From: Oscillospiraceae bacterium
GTDB lineage: Bacteria; Bacillota; Clostridia; Oscillospirales; Oscillospiraceae
NCBI GenBank assembly: GCA_015068325.1
Contig: SVKQ01000001.1
Coordinates: 40,623 to 104,622, forward strand
DNA length: 64,000 bases
Reading direction: 5' to 3'
The translations under genes and the position numbers were made by a program. Each line of letters opens with the position of its first letter. Positions within the stretch are counted from its first letter, which is position 1. Of this stretch, positions 24,138-32,762 are shown in pieces. The notes below the pieces were generated by a model that did no database searches, was not told where the DNA came from, and was given only the letters and a program-made list of their open reading frames with translations.

Positions 24138-24346
24138 TTATTCCGCGTCTATTCGGACGAGTGCTTTGTTCAGAAGATACTTGAGCGGAAGCAATTCGTC
24201 TTCCGGCAGATCGATGCATCCGTGCATGGCCCCCCCGAAACGTCGACCGCCCTGTCTTTGAGGGCCGCTTCTACCTCTGTCAGGGAGAGGAGCGGCTTTC
24301 GCTCATTGCTATCCGGCCTGGACCGGCTGATATATCCCTGCTCCAT
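24138..24346 (-). pseudogene. Small hypothetical gene interrupted at a run of seven G
   Basis: One minus-strand frame starts at an ATG (24346) and reads SLTEVEAALKDRAVDVSGG up to a homopolymer (24230-24236). A second frame continues from there as AMHGCIDLPEDELLPLKY and ends RIDAE at a TAA just before the next gene's ribosome site. Joining them with a one-base change gives a compact acidic protein of about 69 residues. No Shine-Dalgarno is clear at the ATG. It is either a broken gene, an indel in the assembly, or slippage-controlled. Family not recognised. Confidence 0.4.
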
Positions 24347-24390
24347 TGTGCAGCTGTCACGGCGCCTGCGTGCTCCGGCCGGCGGCGGGG

Positions 24391-24999
24391 TCACATGACC
24401 TCCCGATCCGGCTTCATCCGGACGGTCGGATATGCCGCGTTGATCCTGCGGAAGCAGGGACAGTCGCCCGCGTGGTCGTTGATGAGGCCGCACGCCTGCA
24501 GGTGGGAATAGATCGTCACTGCGCCAACGAATTTGAACCCGCGCCGCTTCAGATCCCGGCTGATCCTGTCGGACAGCCCATTGCTGACAGGCACTCGGCC
24601 CTCCGCGTGGCCGTCGTACAGGATGGTCCTGCCGTCGGTGCAGCGCCAGAGGTAGCTGCAGAAGGAGCCGAATTCCTCCCGGATCTTCTGATAGCACCGG
24701 GCATTGTGGATGATGGCCCGTACCTTGCGCTCGGACTTCAGCATTCCCTCGGTGTGCAGGATGCGCTCCACATCTGCTTCACCGTAAGCGGCAATCTGGT
24801 CATAGTCGAAATTCGCAAAGCACCGGCGGAAGATCTCCCGCTTTTTCATCATCAGGCCCCACGAAAGCCCACACTGCAGGCATTCCAGCGTCAGATGCTC
24901 AAACATCTGCCGGTCGTCATCGTGGACGGGAACGCCCCACTCTCCATCGTGGTACGTTCTGTCCCGGTCAGTGGCAAATACCCGGTCACAATGTCCCAT
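24391..24999 (-). CDS. tag: DNA-3-methyladenine glycosylase I
   Basis: Tag removes 3-methyladenine from alkylated DNA. The 202-residue product has the family's N-terminal YHDGEWGVPVHDD segment, LTLECLQCGLSW, FRRCFANFDYDQIAAY, the helix-hairpin-helix-like region around FKFVGAVTIYSHLQACGLINDH, and a zinc site from the N-terminal Cys and His plus C-terminal His and Cys residues (HAGDCPCF). It lies 14 bases after the YjbR-like gene in the same direction, so the two are probably co-transcribed. Confidence 0.93.
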   Translation of the reverse strand: MGHCDRVFATDRDRTYHDGEWGVPVHDDDRQMFEHLTLECLQCGLSWGLMMKKREIFRRCFANFDYDQIAAYGEADVERILHTEGMLKSERKVRAIIHNARCYQKIREEFGSFCSYLWRCTDGRTILYDGHAEGRVPVSNGLSDRISRDLKRRGFKFVGAVTIYSHLQACGLINDHAGDCPCFRRINAAYPTVRMKPDREVM

Positions 25000-25013
25000 G
25001 TCCGTCTCCTCCG

Positions 25014-25676
25014 CTATATGCTCGCGCAGCTTCCGGCGATCCTCGCCAGGATCTCCTCGTCGGGCAGCGTATCGTCAAGGATGATCGATACCCAGCACTT
25101 TTTGTTCATGTGGAAGGCCGGATAGTAACCCCTCTGCGCGAGGATGTCCTTGATGTGGTCGCTGTTCACCTTGACGTTGATGATTTCCACGTCCGCGCGG
25201 TCGCCCGATGCGGGATCCAGCTTGTATCGCGGCACCTCGCCCATCAGGGCGTACCACTTCCTGCTGTCCTTCTGCCGGAACACCGCGTAGGACGGGAATT
25301 TCGCCCAGAGGAACTCCGGCTGTCCGCCAAATGCCTCGCCGATAGACTCGTTGATCCGCCGCGCCTGGGGAGATCGGAAATACTGGTTCCGGCAGCACGT
25401 TTCCCGGATGTCCAGCAGGAGATCGGTGAACTTCTGCCGGATCCCCGCACTGTAGCCCGTGGCGCCCTCTCTGCGGTAATTGATATATTCCTCGCCGGCG
25501 GCCAGATCCATGATCCTGCCCCGGAGCGCGCCGTCGTATTCGAGGATGATCTCAAAATGGTCCTCCGGCAGAGGCTTTACGAACACCAGCCGGTCGCCGA
25601 GGGGCTGGAAACCGTAGGTGAGCAGAGCGTCCTGCAGGATGAGATAGTTGGAAAAGAGTTCGCTCTCCATGCTCAT
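25014..25676 (-). CDS. MmcQ/YjbR-family protein
   Basis: The C-terminal half of this 220-residue protein carries the YjbR fold pattern: EFLWAKFPSYAVFRQKDSRKWYALMGEVPRYKL (in parts), EIINVKVN, ILAQRGYYPAFHMNKKCWVSIIL with the KxCW-I motif, and a final DEEIL. The N-terminal half (about 90 residues) is an added region seen in some Firmicute homologs. YjbR folds like a double-wing DNA-binding protein, but its job is not established. A minus-strand promoter, TTGACA (25734-25739) and TACGCT (25711-25716) with 17-base spacing, precedes it, and tag follows. Confidence 0.88.
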   Translation of the reverse strand: MSMESELFSNYLILQDALLTYGFQPLGDRLVFVKPLPEDHFEIILEYDGALRGRIMDLAAGEEYINYRREGATGYSAGIRQKFTDLLLDIRETCCRNQYFRSPQARRINESIGEAFGGQPEFLWAKFPSYAVFRQKDSRKWYALMGEVPRYKLDPASGDRADVEIINVKVNSDHIKDILAQRGYYPAFHMNKKCWVSIILDDTLPDEEILARIAGSCASI

Positions 25677-25782
25677 ATCGTCACCTCATACGCCGTTAAA
25701 ATCCAACAAAAGCGTACTACATAGGAGCGGAACTGTCAATGCCGCGAGCGATGTGAATTTTGTTCATTCGGAAGCGAACGGA

Positions 25783-25811
25783 TTGACAAGAGCGGGAACG
25801 CGTTCTATATT
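25783..25811 (+). promoter_or_regulatory. Promoter of the 25.9-kb hypothetical gene
   Basis: TTGACA (25783-25788) and TATATT (25806-25811) with 17-base spacing lie about 50 bases upstream of the ATG at 25864. Confidence 0.75.
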
Positions 25812-25863
25812 TGACTCAGCGCCGCACAAAGACCGGCGGCAGCGGACGGGGAGGAGAGACGGC

Positions 25864-26514
25864 ATGGAGCACGACGGCGTGAAGAGGATACGGACGGGCG
25901 GCATCGGATACCTGGCGCCGCTGTCAGGGAGCGGCGAGTGGTACTGGGGCACGGATTACACCTCCGGCGACCTGTACGAGGCCGAGGAGCTGTACCGGAG
26001 CGGACACCGCATCCGGCAGAACCGGCTGATCCTTGTCCACTGGCCGGACGGCCGGGTGGCGGAGCCGGTGACGGCCCGGGAGGGACAGTACTTCGGCCTG
26101 CCCGCCTGGGACGGCGCGCCGGTGATCCTGCTGGCAGACTTCCCCGCCGGGGAAATCCGGCTGCTGCGCTGTGACGACGGCGCCGACGCGGCGACGCCTG
26201 TCGCCGTGCTGCCGCTGGCGGAGATCGAGGACTGCTACAACCTGATGCCCCACACGGCACCCCTGATGCTGACACGGCAGACCGCGGGACGCTTTCAGGT
26301 GCTGTGGCCGGAGCGGGCGGACTTCGCCATCCACGCCGAGGAGACCTTCTGCTTCCGGGATGGGGAGAAGCTCTACTTCAGCCGCTGGTATGAGGATCCG
26401 GACTACCGGGAGGAGGTCGTGGTGCGGCGCATGCCGGACGGCGCGGTCCTGGAGCAGTTCCGCGGCTCGCTGCTGGAGCTGTCCGACGGGCGGCAATGGC
26501 TGCTGACGGAGTGA
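25864..26514 (+). CDS. Hypothetical cytosolic protein, 216 residues
   Basis: The ATG at 25864 follows GGGGAGGAGAG. The protein is acidic and aromatic-rich, with no TM segment or signal. Visible stretches include GEWYWGTDYTSGDLYEAEELY, LVHWPDGRVAEP and WYEDPDYREEVVVRRMPDG, suggesting a beta-rich fold. I do not recognise the family. It is a single gene with its own promoter and terminator, divergent from the yjbR-tag operon. Confidence 0.8.
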   Translation: MEHDGVKRIRTGGIGYLAPLSGSGEWYWGTDYTSGDLYEAEELYRSGHRIRQNRLILVHWPDGRVAEPVTAREGQYFGLPAWDGAPVILLADFPAGEIRLLRCDDGADAATPVAVLPLAEIEDCYNLMPHTAPLMLTRQTAGRFQVLWPERADFAIHAEETFCFRDGEKLYFSRWYEDPDYREEVVVRRMPDGAVLEQFRGSLLELSDGRQWLLTE

Positions 26515-26542
26515 CCGGAGCGCGGCGAAAGAACGACACATG

Positions 26543-26582
26543 AAAAGAGGACGTGAAGCAAAAATGCTTTACGTCCTCTTTT
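26543..26582. terminator. Bidirectional terminator
   Basis: AAAAGAGGACGT and ACGTCCTCTTTT form the outer stem, with inner GAAGC/GCTTT pairing, between convergent genes. Confidence 0.85.
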
Positions 26583-26594
26583 GCAAAGCCATAC

Positions 26595-27179
26595 TCACAC
26601 CATCCAGTAGGGCGGCTCCGGCGTTTCGTCCGGGCCCAGCGGGATACGCACGTCGGTGCGCTCCGGGCCGTAGAGAGCCCGGTGCCAGGCCATGACGTCG
26701 GCCGGGTCCAGACCGTCGGCACCCGCCAGCAGCGCCTGCCAGCGCATGCCGCAGGTGGCCATCTCATAGGCGGGGGCGAAGCCGTTGCGCCGGTAAAAGC
26801 CGATGCGACGGAGGCGGAGGGCGTTTTCGCTGTCGCTGTCCCCCGGCACCGGCAACTCCGACTCGGTGACGATGGGGAAGCCGCCCTCCCGCAGCCGTGC
26901 CAGGATCATGCTGCCCAGGCCGCCGCTGCGCAGGGCGGCGCTGACGCCCAGATAGTCCAGCAAGACAAGGGGAATACCTTTACACCGCCAGAGAGCGGCA
27001 TATCCCACCATACGCCCGCCGGCGAAGAGACCCCACGGCTCATACCGGCCCGCGGCGACCAGCGCCAGGATGTCCGGCAGCGGCTTGCGCTCGTTTTCCG
27101 CAAAGGCCTCTGAGAGCTCCAGGCGGTACCAGGATGCGATCTCCGGCGCCGTCATAGGGCGGAAGGTCAGATCTGCCAC
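26595..27179 (-). CDS. GNAT-family N-acetyltransferase
   Basis: The acetyl-CoA-binding core is seen as LLDYLGVSAALRSGGLGSMILARL, where the Q/R-x-x-G-x-G/A motif reads RSGGLG, followed by ENALRLRRIGFYRRNGF, the conserved strand-helix of GNAT enzymes. A longer frame exists upstream, but a GTG at 27179 sits nine bases after AAAGGAG and is the best start (194 residues). It is a single gene. The acceptor substrate is unknown. Confidence 0.87.
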   Translation of the reverse strand: MADLTFRPMTAPEIASWYRLELSEAFAENERKPLPDILALVAAGRYEPWGLFAGGRMVGYAALWRCKGIPLVLLDYLGVSAALRSGGLGSMILARLREGGFPIVTESELPVPGDSDSENALRLRRIGFYRRNGFAPAYEMATCGMRWQALLAGADGLDPADVMAWHRALYGPERTDVRIPLGPDETPEPPYWMV

Positions 27180-27259
27180 GGGTATCAGCTCCTTTCCCGG
27201 GTAGCGTCCTGCTGCCATGATACCACGGCGGGGTGGGAAAAGCAACGGCGGCCGGAGGC

Positions 27260-27288
27260 TTGTCATCCGGCGGGTATTCGTATATAAT
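27260..27288 (+). promoter_or_regulatory. Promoter of the ferredoxin-type aldo/keto reductase gene
   Basis: TTGTCA (27260-27265) and TATAAT (27283-27288) are 17 bases apart. Confidence 0.75.
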
Positions 27289-27362
27289 GAGGCAAATACG
27301 GGGCGGCGTGTGCCGGCCCGGGCGCCGCTGCGGAACGCGGCGGAGATATGGGAGAGATGACT

Positions 27363-28511
27363 ATGGAATATCGCACATTAGGAGACACCGGTCTGTCGGT
27401 CAGCGTCATTGGCGTGGGCTGCGAGGGCATGCTGGAGGAGGACGGCCGGATGGCCGGGAAGCTGCTGGATGCGGCTGAACGGCTGGGCATCAACTATTTC
27501 GACCTGTATACATCCAACCCGCAGCTGCGCACCGCCATCGGCAGGGCGCTGCGGGGACGCAGGGACAGGTTCCTCATCCAGGCACATCTGTGCTCCATCT
27601 GGGAAAACGGGCAGTACTGCCGCACACGGGACCTGGAGGAGACGAAAAAGGGCTTTGAGGAGATGCTGACGCTGCTGGATACGGACTATGTGGACGTCGG
27701 CATGATCCACTATTGCGACGCGATGTCCGACTGGGAGTCGATCGTGCACAACGGGATCCTGGACTACGCGCGGGAGCTGAAGCGGGAGGGCCGGATCCGC
27801 CACATCGGGCTGTCGAGCCACAATCCGCTGGTGGCGGAGCGGGCCGTCGTCGAGGGGGGCATCGAGGTGCTGATGTTCTCCGTCAACCCCTGCTATGATC
27901 TGCAGCCCGCGGATGAGGACGTGGAGCAGCTGTGGAGCGAGAGCGCCTATGACCGGATGCTGACCAACATGGATCCGGACCGGCAGAGACTGTACGAGGT
28001 CTGCCAGCGCCGCGGCGTCGGCATCACGGTGATGAAGGCCTTCGGAGGCGGCGACCTCCTGCGGGCGGAGCTGTCCCCGGCGGGCGTGGCGCTGACGGCG
28101 AACCAGTGTATCGCCTATGCGCTGTCCCGGCCGGCGGTCTCGGTCGTGCTCGCGGGCGCGCACTCGGTAGAGCAGCTGGAGGAGAGCGCCGCCTACTGCG
28201 AGGCGGGTGAAGCGGAGCGGGACTACGCCGCCGCGCTGGCGTCCTTCCCGCGCATCCGTTGGGAGGGGCACTGCATGTACTGCAGCCACTGCGCACCCTG
28301 CCCTATGGAGATCAGCGTGGCGGACGTCACGAAGTTCCTGCACCTGGCCGAGGCGCAGGGAGAGGTGCCGGAGACCGTGCGCGAGCACTACCGGGTCCTG
28401 CCTCACCATGCCGGCGAGTGCATCGGGTGCGGCGCGTGTGAGACGCGCTGCCCCTTCGGCGTCGCCATCCGGGAGAACATGCAGCGGGCCGCGCAGATAT
28501 TCGGCTACTGA
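27363..28511 (+). CDS. Aldo/keto reductase with C-terminal 4Fe-4S clusters
   Basis: The first 280 residues are an AKR barrel: YRTLGDTGLSVSVIGVGCEG, INYFDLYTSNP in place of the usual D-x-A-x-x-Y segment, HYCDAMSDW, GLSSHNP and a SVVLAGAHS nucleotide segment. The last 100 residues carry CMYCSHCAPCP and CIGCGACETRCPFG, two Cys clusters of the ferredoxin type. The catalytic Tyr/Lys positions look altered, as in other AKR-ferredoxin fusions. The ATG at 27363 is seven bases after GGAGAG. It is probably an anaerobic oxidoreductase taking electrons from ferredoxin; the substrate is unknown. Confidence 0.9.
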   Translation: MEYRTLGDTGLSVSVIGVGCEGMLEEDGRMAGKLLDAAERLGINYFDLYTSNPQLRTAIGRALRGRRDRFLIQAHLCSIWENGQYCRTRDLEETKKGFEEMLTLLDTDYVDVGMIHYCDAMSDWESIVHNGILDYARELKREGRIRHIGLSSHNPLVAERAVVEGGIEVLMFSVNPCYDLQPADEDVEQLWSESAYDRMLTNMDPDRQRLYEVCQRRGVGITVMKAFGGGDLLRAELSPAGVALTANQCIAYALSRPAVSVVLAGAHSVEQLEESAAYCEAGEAERDYAAALASFPRIRWEGHCMYCSHCAPCPMEISVADVTKFLHLAEAQGEVPETVREHYRVLPHHAGECIGCGACETRCPFGVAIRENMQRAAQIFGY

Positions 28512-28543
28512 CGCGGTGGAGCGTCCGGTGAAAAAACAGAGCA

Positions 28544-28577
28544 CAGCCCCGGGAAGCGGATGCTTCCCGGGGCTGTG
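28544..28577. terminator. Terminator-like hairpin
   Basis: ACAGCCCCGGGAAGC pairs with GCTTCCCGGGGCTGT around GGAT between the convergent aldo/keto reductase and proA genes. There is no long T run. Confidence 0.6.
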
Positions 28578-28640
28578 TGATGCTGCGGTGCCGTTTGCCG
28601 CCGGGGGCAGGCAGAACGGCCGGTCATGGCTGCGGCACGG

Positions 28641-29891
28641 TCATTCCCGGACCTGGCCGGTGCCGTAGACGCACCACTTGGTGGAGCACAGCTCCTCCAG
28701 CCCCATAGGGCCCCGGGCGTGGAGCTTCTGGGTGGAGATGCCGATCTCCGCGCCCAGGCCGAACTCGAAGCCGTCGGTGAAGCGGGTGGAGGCGTTCACG
28801 TACACCGCCGCCGCGTCCACCTCGTTTAGGAAGCGCTCCGCCAGGGCCGCATCGGAGGTGATGATGGCCTCCGAGTGGCCGGTGCCGTGGGCGGCGATGA
28901 AGGCCAGGGCCTCGTCCGGGCCGCTGACGGTCTTGGCGGCCAGGATGTAGTCGCCGAACTCGGCGTCCCAGTCCGCCTCCGATGCCTCCCTGCAGCGGGT
29001 GCCCAGAATGTTGCAGAGCTTGGCGTCGCCGCGCAGCTCCACGTGCTTGCTGTCCAGCAGCGGCAGGGCCGCGTTGAAAAAGGCCTCGGCCACCGGCTTG
29101 TCCACCAGCACGCACTCGGCGGCGTTGCACACCGAGGGGCGGGAGCACTTGGCGTTGTAGAGGATGCGGGCGGCCATGTCCAGATCGGCGGAGGCGGTGA
29201 CGTAGATGTGGCACACGCCCTCGCCGGTGCGGATCACCGGCACGCGGGAGGCGGCGGTGACGGAACGGATCAGCCCCGCGCCGCCCCGGGGGATCAGCAC
29301 GTCCAGATAGTCGGTCAGCTCCATCATCTCCGCGGCGCTGCGGCGGTCGGTGTCCTCCACCAGCGCCACGCAGTCGGCAGGCAGGCCGGCGGCGGTCAGC
29401 GCGTCCCGCAGAATGGCGGTGACGGCCAGGTTGGAGCGGATGGCCTCCTTGCCGCCCCGCAGCAGCACGGCGTTACCCGCCTTCAGACACAGCGCGGCGG
29501 CGTCCACCGTTACGTTGGGGCGGGCTTCATAGATGATGCCGGCCACGCCCAGCGGCACCCGGCGCTGCACCAGGTGCAGCCCGTTGGGGCGCACCACGTC
29601 CCGCACCACGGCGCCCACCGGGTCGGGCAGGGCCGCCACCTGGCGCACTCCCTCGGCCACGGCGGCGATGCGCTTTTCATCCAGCGCCAGCCGGTCCAGC
29701 AGCGCATCGCGCATGCCGGCGGTCCGGGCTGCCGCCAGGTCCGCCGCGTTGGCCGCCAGCCACTCATCCCGGCGCTCCGTCAGCGCGTCGGCGGCGGCCA
29801 GCAGCACCGCGTTCTTCCGCTCCGTGCCGGCCACGGCCAGCACGCGGGAGGCCGCCTTTACCGCGGCGGCCTGCGTCTCCAGCTTTGTCAT
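28641..29891 (-). CDS. proA: Glutamate-5-semialdehyde dehydrogenase (gamma-glutamyl phosphate reductase)
   Basis: ProA reduces gamma-glutamyl phosphate to the semialdehyde, the second step of proline synthesis. The 416-residue product has VPLGVAGIIYEARPNVTVDAAALC in parts, the aldehyde dehydrogenase-type NAKCSRPSVCNAAE segment with the catalytic Cys, HGTGHSEAI, and the C-terminal GAEIGISTQKLHARGPMGLEEL, all typical of ProA. The ATG at 29891 overlaps the proB stop by four bases, giving coupled translation with proB upstream. Confidence 0.96.
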   Translation of the reverse strand: MTKLETQAAAVKAASRVLAVAGTERKNAVLLAAADALTERRDEWLAANAADLAAARTAGMRDALLDRLALDEKRIAAVAEGVRQVAALPDPVGAVVRDVVRPNGLHLVQRRVPLGVAGIIYEARPNVTVDAAALCLKAGNAVLLRGGKEAIRSNLAVTAILRDALTAAGLPADCVALVEDTDRRSAAEMMELTDYLDVLIPRGGAGLIRSVTAASRVPVIRTGEGVCHIYVTASADLDMAARILYNAKCSRPSVCNAAECVLVDKPVAEAFFNAALPLLDSKHVELRGDAKLCNILGTRCREASEADWDAEFGDYILAAKTVSGPDEALAFIAAHGTGHSEAIITSDAALAERFLNEVDAAAVYVNASTRFTDGFEFGLGAEIGISTQKLHARGPMGLEELCSTKWCVYGTGQVRE

Positions 29892-30706
29892 GCTCTGTTC
29901 ACCTCTTCTGCGCCCGGCGCGGCGGTGAAGCGGGTGCCCGCGTCGCGTCCGGCGGCGATGTCGTACAGGATGGCGGGGTCGGCGGAGTTGGCGATGACCA
30001 TCTCGATGCCCCGGGCGGTGGCGTACCGGGCGGCAGAGAGCTTGGTGGCCATGCCTCCGGTGCCCCACTGGCTGCCGCCGCCGCCGGCCAGGGCCTCGAT
30101 CTCCGGGGTAATGGCCGTGACCCGGCGGATCAGGCGGGCGTCGGGATGGCGTCGGGGGTCGGCGTCATAGAGCCCGTCGATGTCGCTGAGCAGCACCAGC
30201 AGATCCGCCCGGCACAGCCCCGCCACGATGGCCGACAGGGTGTCGTTGTCGCCCAGCACCTTCCGCTGGCCCGTCTCGATCTCGCTGGAGGAGACGGAGT
30301 CGTTTTCATTGACCACGGGGATGCAGCCCAGGTCCAGCAGCGCCTCGAAGGTGCCGGACAGGTGCTGGGCCCGGACGGGATGGTCCACGTCCTCGTCGGT
30401 CAGCAGGATCTGGGCCACGGTCCGGCCATACTCCCCGAAAAACTTGTCGTACAGGTGCATCAGCTCGCACTGGCCCACGGCGGCCGCCGCCTGCTTGCCC
30501 CGCAGGTCCGACGGGCGCTCCCGCAGCCCCAGCTTGCCGGACCCCACGCCGATGGCGCCGGAGGACACCAGGATCACCTGATGCCCCATGTTCCTCAGGT
30601 CGGACAGCACCCGGGCCAGCAGCTCCATCTCCCGCAGGTTCACGCCGCCGCCCGGCCGCAGCAGGGTAGAGGTGCCCACCTTGACCACGATCCGTTTTGC
30701 TTCCAT
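29888..30706 (-). CDS. proB: Glutamate 5-kinase (short form without PUA domain)
   Basis: ProB phosphorylates glutamate for proline synthesis. The amino acid kinase fold shows VVKVGTSTL at the N-terminus, ILVSSGAIGVG, VNENDSVS, a VLGDNDTLSAIVA segment and LLSDIDGLYDADPR. It ends at 272 residues, after TGGMATKLSAA and a short tail, so it lacks the C-terminal PUA domain of E. coli-type ProB; short forms are known in Firmicutes. A promoter of TTGCGT-N16-TATGAT (30750-30777, minus strand) precedes it. Confidence 0.95.
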   Translation of the reverse strand: MEAKRIVVKVGTSTLLRPGGGVNLREMELLARVLSDLRNMGHQVILVSSGAIGVGSGKLGLRERPSDLRGKQAAAAVGQCELMHLYDKFFGEYGRTVAQILLTDEDVDHPVRAQHLSGTFEALLDLGCIPVVNENDSVSSSEIETGQRKVLGDNDTLSAIVAGLCRADLLVLLSDIDGLYDADPRRHPDARLIRRVTAITPEIEALAGGGGSQWGTGGMATKLSAARYATARGIEMVIANSADPAILYDIAAGRDAGTRFTAAPGAEEVNRA

Positions 30707-30749
30707 AGATGCAGACTTCCTTTCGTGCTTTACTGCGATATCTTGCTAT

Positions 30750-30777
30750 ATCATACCACAAAATCGCCGGGACGCAA
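30750..30777 (-). promoter_or_regulatory. Promoter of proBA
   Basis: Minus-strand TTGCGT (30772-30777) and TATGAT (30750-30755) are 16 bases apart. No T-box or other leader is visible in the short 5' region. Confidence 0.65.
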
Positions 30778-30836
30778 GAGGAAAAAACGGCGGCTGAAAA
30801 AACGACGACTGATTTCCGTCATTTGGCGGAAGGGGA

Positions 30837-30865
30837 TTGCGGCCGGCGGGCGCAGGCGGTATAAT
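30837..30865 (+). promoter_or_regulatory. Promoter of the enolase-superfamily gene
   Basis: TTGCGG (30837-30842) and TATAAT (30860-30865) are 17 bases apart, about 34 bases before the ATG. Confidence 0.75.
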
Positions 30866-30898
30866 ACAGGGAGAATATGGAAAAGTGAGGCGATATCC

Positions 30899-32059
30899 AT
30901 GGCAGAGCTGAAGATCACAGACGTAAAGACCTATCTGGTCCCTGCGGTGCCGGCGGCGCAGAACGAGTACAACTGGAGCGGCACCAAGGCGCTGCTGTTC
31001 GTCAAGATCGAGACGGACGGCGGCATCGACGGCTGGGGCGAGTGCTACACCCTGGCCGACCGGGAGCAGGCCACGGCCACCCACGTGCAGGAGATGCGGC
31101 GCTATCTCATCGGCGCGGATCCCACGGCCATCAAGCGCTTCCAGTACTGGGCCTATCACCTGTTCGGCGAGCGGAGGCCCGGCATCGACCTGATCTGTGC
31201 CGCCAGCGGCATCGAGATCGCCATGTGGGACATCTTCGGCAAGTCCCTGGGAGTGCCGGTGTGGAAGCTGCTGGGCGGCGCCGTGCGGGACCGGGTGCCC
31301 GTGTATCTGAACCTGGGCTCCGGATGGCTGCGCACACCCCGGGAGGAGGTTGAGATGGTGCGGGAGCTGAGCGGACGCTTCGGCTACCGGGCCGTGAAGC
31401 TGTACCCCTTCGACTTCATGCGGGACGAGGATGAGATCGTGGAGCACATCTCCGCCGTGCGGGAGGGCCTGGGACGGGAGTACCGGCTGATGATCGACGT
31501 GTGGCGGGAGATCGACCTGGGCGCCATCCGCCGGATCGCCAAACGGATCGAGGCCTGCGACGTGACCTGGTATGAGGAGCCCATCGCGCCGGACAATCTG
31601 GATGCGCTGGCCGACCTGCGGCGCACCACGTCGCTGCCCATCGTGGCCGGCGAGGCCATGTTCGGCAAGCGGGCCTTCCGGGACCTGTTCCGCCGGGGCG
31701 CGGCGGACATCATCAACCCCGACGTGAGTGTGGTGGGCGGCATCCTGGAGCTGAAGGAGATCGCCGCCATGGCCGAGAGCGAGTATATCCAGGTGGGGCC
31801 CCACAACTGCAACAGCTCCACTGTGGCCGCCTCGGCCAGCGTGCACGCCGCCTGCACCATGCCCAACCTGGACATGCTGGAGACCTTCCCCTGGTACTGG
31901 CAGCTGGGCGACAAGCTGTGCAAAAACCAGCTGCGGGTGGAGGACGGACACATCCGCATCCCGGAGGGGCCGGGTCTGGGTCTGGAGATGGACGAGGCAT
32001 ATCTGGCCTCGCTGCACTACGAGCCCCGGCCCATGAACCGGTGGACCAACCGCCCGTAA
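30899..32059 (+). CDS. Mandelate racemase/muconate lactonizing enzyme family protein (sugar acid dehydratase-like)
   Basis: The 386-residue protein has the enolase-superfamily capping domain (residues 1-130) and barrel. Metal ligands appear as LMIDVWRE (Asp), WYEEPIAPDN (Glu) and VAGEAMFGKR (Glu). The acid-base segment GYRAVKLYPFD is at the second strand, and the QVGPHNCNS His lies near the C-terminal side, in the pattern of galactonate/gluconate dehydratase relatives. The ATG at 30899 lies behind GTGAGG. It is a single gene between proBA and the sigma factor, so the sugar-acid substrate is not indicated by context. Confidence 0.9.
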   Translation: MAELKITDVKTYLVPAVPAAQNEYNWSGTKALLFVKIETDGGIDGWGECYTLADREQATATHVQEMRRYLIGADPTAIKRFQYWAYHLFGERRPGIDLICAASGIEIAMWDIFGKSLGVPVWKLLGGAVRDRVPVYLNLGSGWLRTPREEVEMVRELSGRFGYRAVKLYPFDFMRDEDEIVEHISAVREGLGREYRLMIDVWREIDLGAIRRIAKRIEACDVTWYEEPIAPDNLDALADLRRTTSLPIVAGEAMFGKRAFRDLFRRGAADIINPDVSVVGGILELKEIAAMAESEYIQVGPHNCNSSTVAASASVHAACTMPNLDMLETFPWYWQLGDKLCKNQLRVEDGHIRIPEGPGLGLEMDEAYLASLHYEPRPMNRWTNRP

Positions 32060-32077
32060 AGGCGGAAACAGCCGATG

Positions 32078-32111
32078 AAAACCGCTGCGGGGGATCCGCG
32101 GCGGTTTTTTT
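32078..32111 (+). terminator. Terminator of the enolase-superfamily gene
   Basis: AACCGCTGCGG pairs with CCGCGGCGGTT around a short loop and runs into seven T. Confidence 0.85.
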
Positions 32112-32204
32112 GTAAAAAAATCGGAAAAAGCCACACGGGGGCGGTGTTTTTTGCTACTATACAGGTGAAAGGCCTTTTACAGCGGACGCGAAGGGGGGAG
32201 AGAG

Positions 32205-32762
32205 ATGGACGACCTGGCGATCATCGCGCTGTATTTTGCGCGGGATGAGGAGGCGATCCGGCAGACGGACCGGAAGTACGGTACCTTCTGCCGGCGGGTG
32301 GCGCGGAACATCCTGACGCTGCCGCAGGACGCGGAGGAGTGCGTCAACGACGGCTATCACGCCGCCTGGAACGCCATGCCGCCCCAGCGCCCGGCGGATC
32401 TGCGGGCCTTCCTGGGACGCATCGTCCGCAATCTCTCCATCGGCCGGTGGCGAAGAGAGCACGCCCAAAAGCGCTATGCCGGACTGGACGTGATGCTCTC
32501 GGAGCTGGAGGACTGTCTGCCCGGGCGGGAGAGCACGGAGCAGGCGCTGGAGCGGACGCTGCTGACGGAGCGGATCGCCGCCTGGCTGCAGGGGCTGCCC
32601 CGGGAGGACCGGGTGCTGTTCCTGCGGCGCTACTGGTACGGCGAGAGCGTGAAGACCCTGGCGGCGGAGCGGGGCGAGAATGCCAACCGGACGGCGCAGC
32701 GGATGCGGAAGCTGCGCCTGGCCCTGCGGGACGCCCTGGAGGAAGGAGGTTTTTCGGTATGA
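32205..32762 (+). CDS. ECF-type sigma-70 family factor
   Basis: Region 2 is shown by DAEECVNDGYHAAWNAMPP and RAFLGRIVRNLSIGRWR, which together form the -10 recognition and DNA-melting helices. Region 4 is shown by LPREDRVLFLRRYWYGESVKTLAAERGE in parts. At 185 residues this is a typical group 4 sigma factor. Its stop overlaps the start of the next gene (ATGA), which encodes a membrane protein in the position of a cognate anti-sigma factor. Confidence 0.93.
   Translation: MDDLAIIALYFARDEEAIRQTDRKYGTFCRRVARNILTLPQDAEECVNDGYHAAWNAMPPQRPADLRAFLGRIVRNLSIGRWRREHAQKRYAGLDVMLSELEDCLPGRESTEQALERTLLTERIAAWLQGLPREDRVLFLRRYWYGESVKTLAAERGENANRTAQRMRKLRLALRDALEEGGFSV

Noticed and set aside
30899..32059. 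A start at 29885 giving a 724-residue protein
   Set aside because: The upstream part runs antisense through proB; the ATG at 30899 has its own promoter and family-matching N-terminus.
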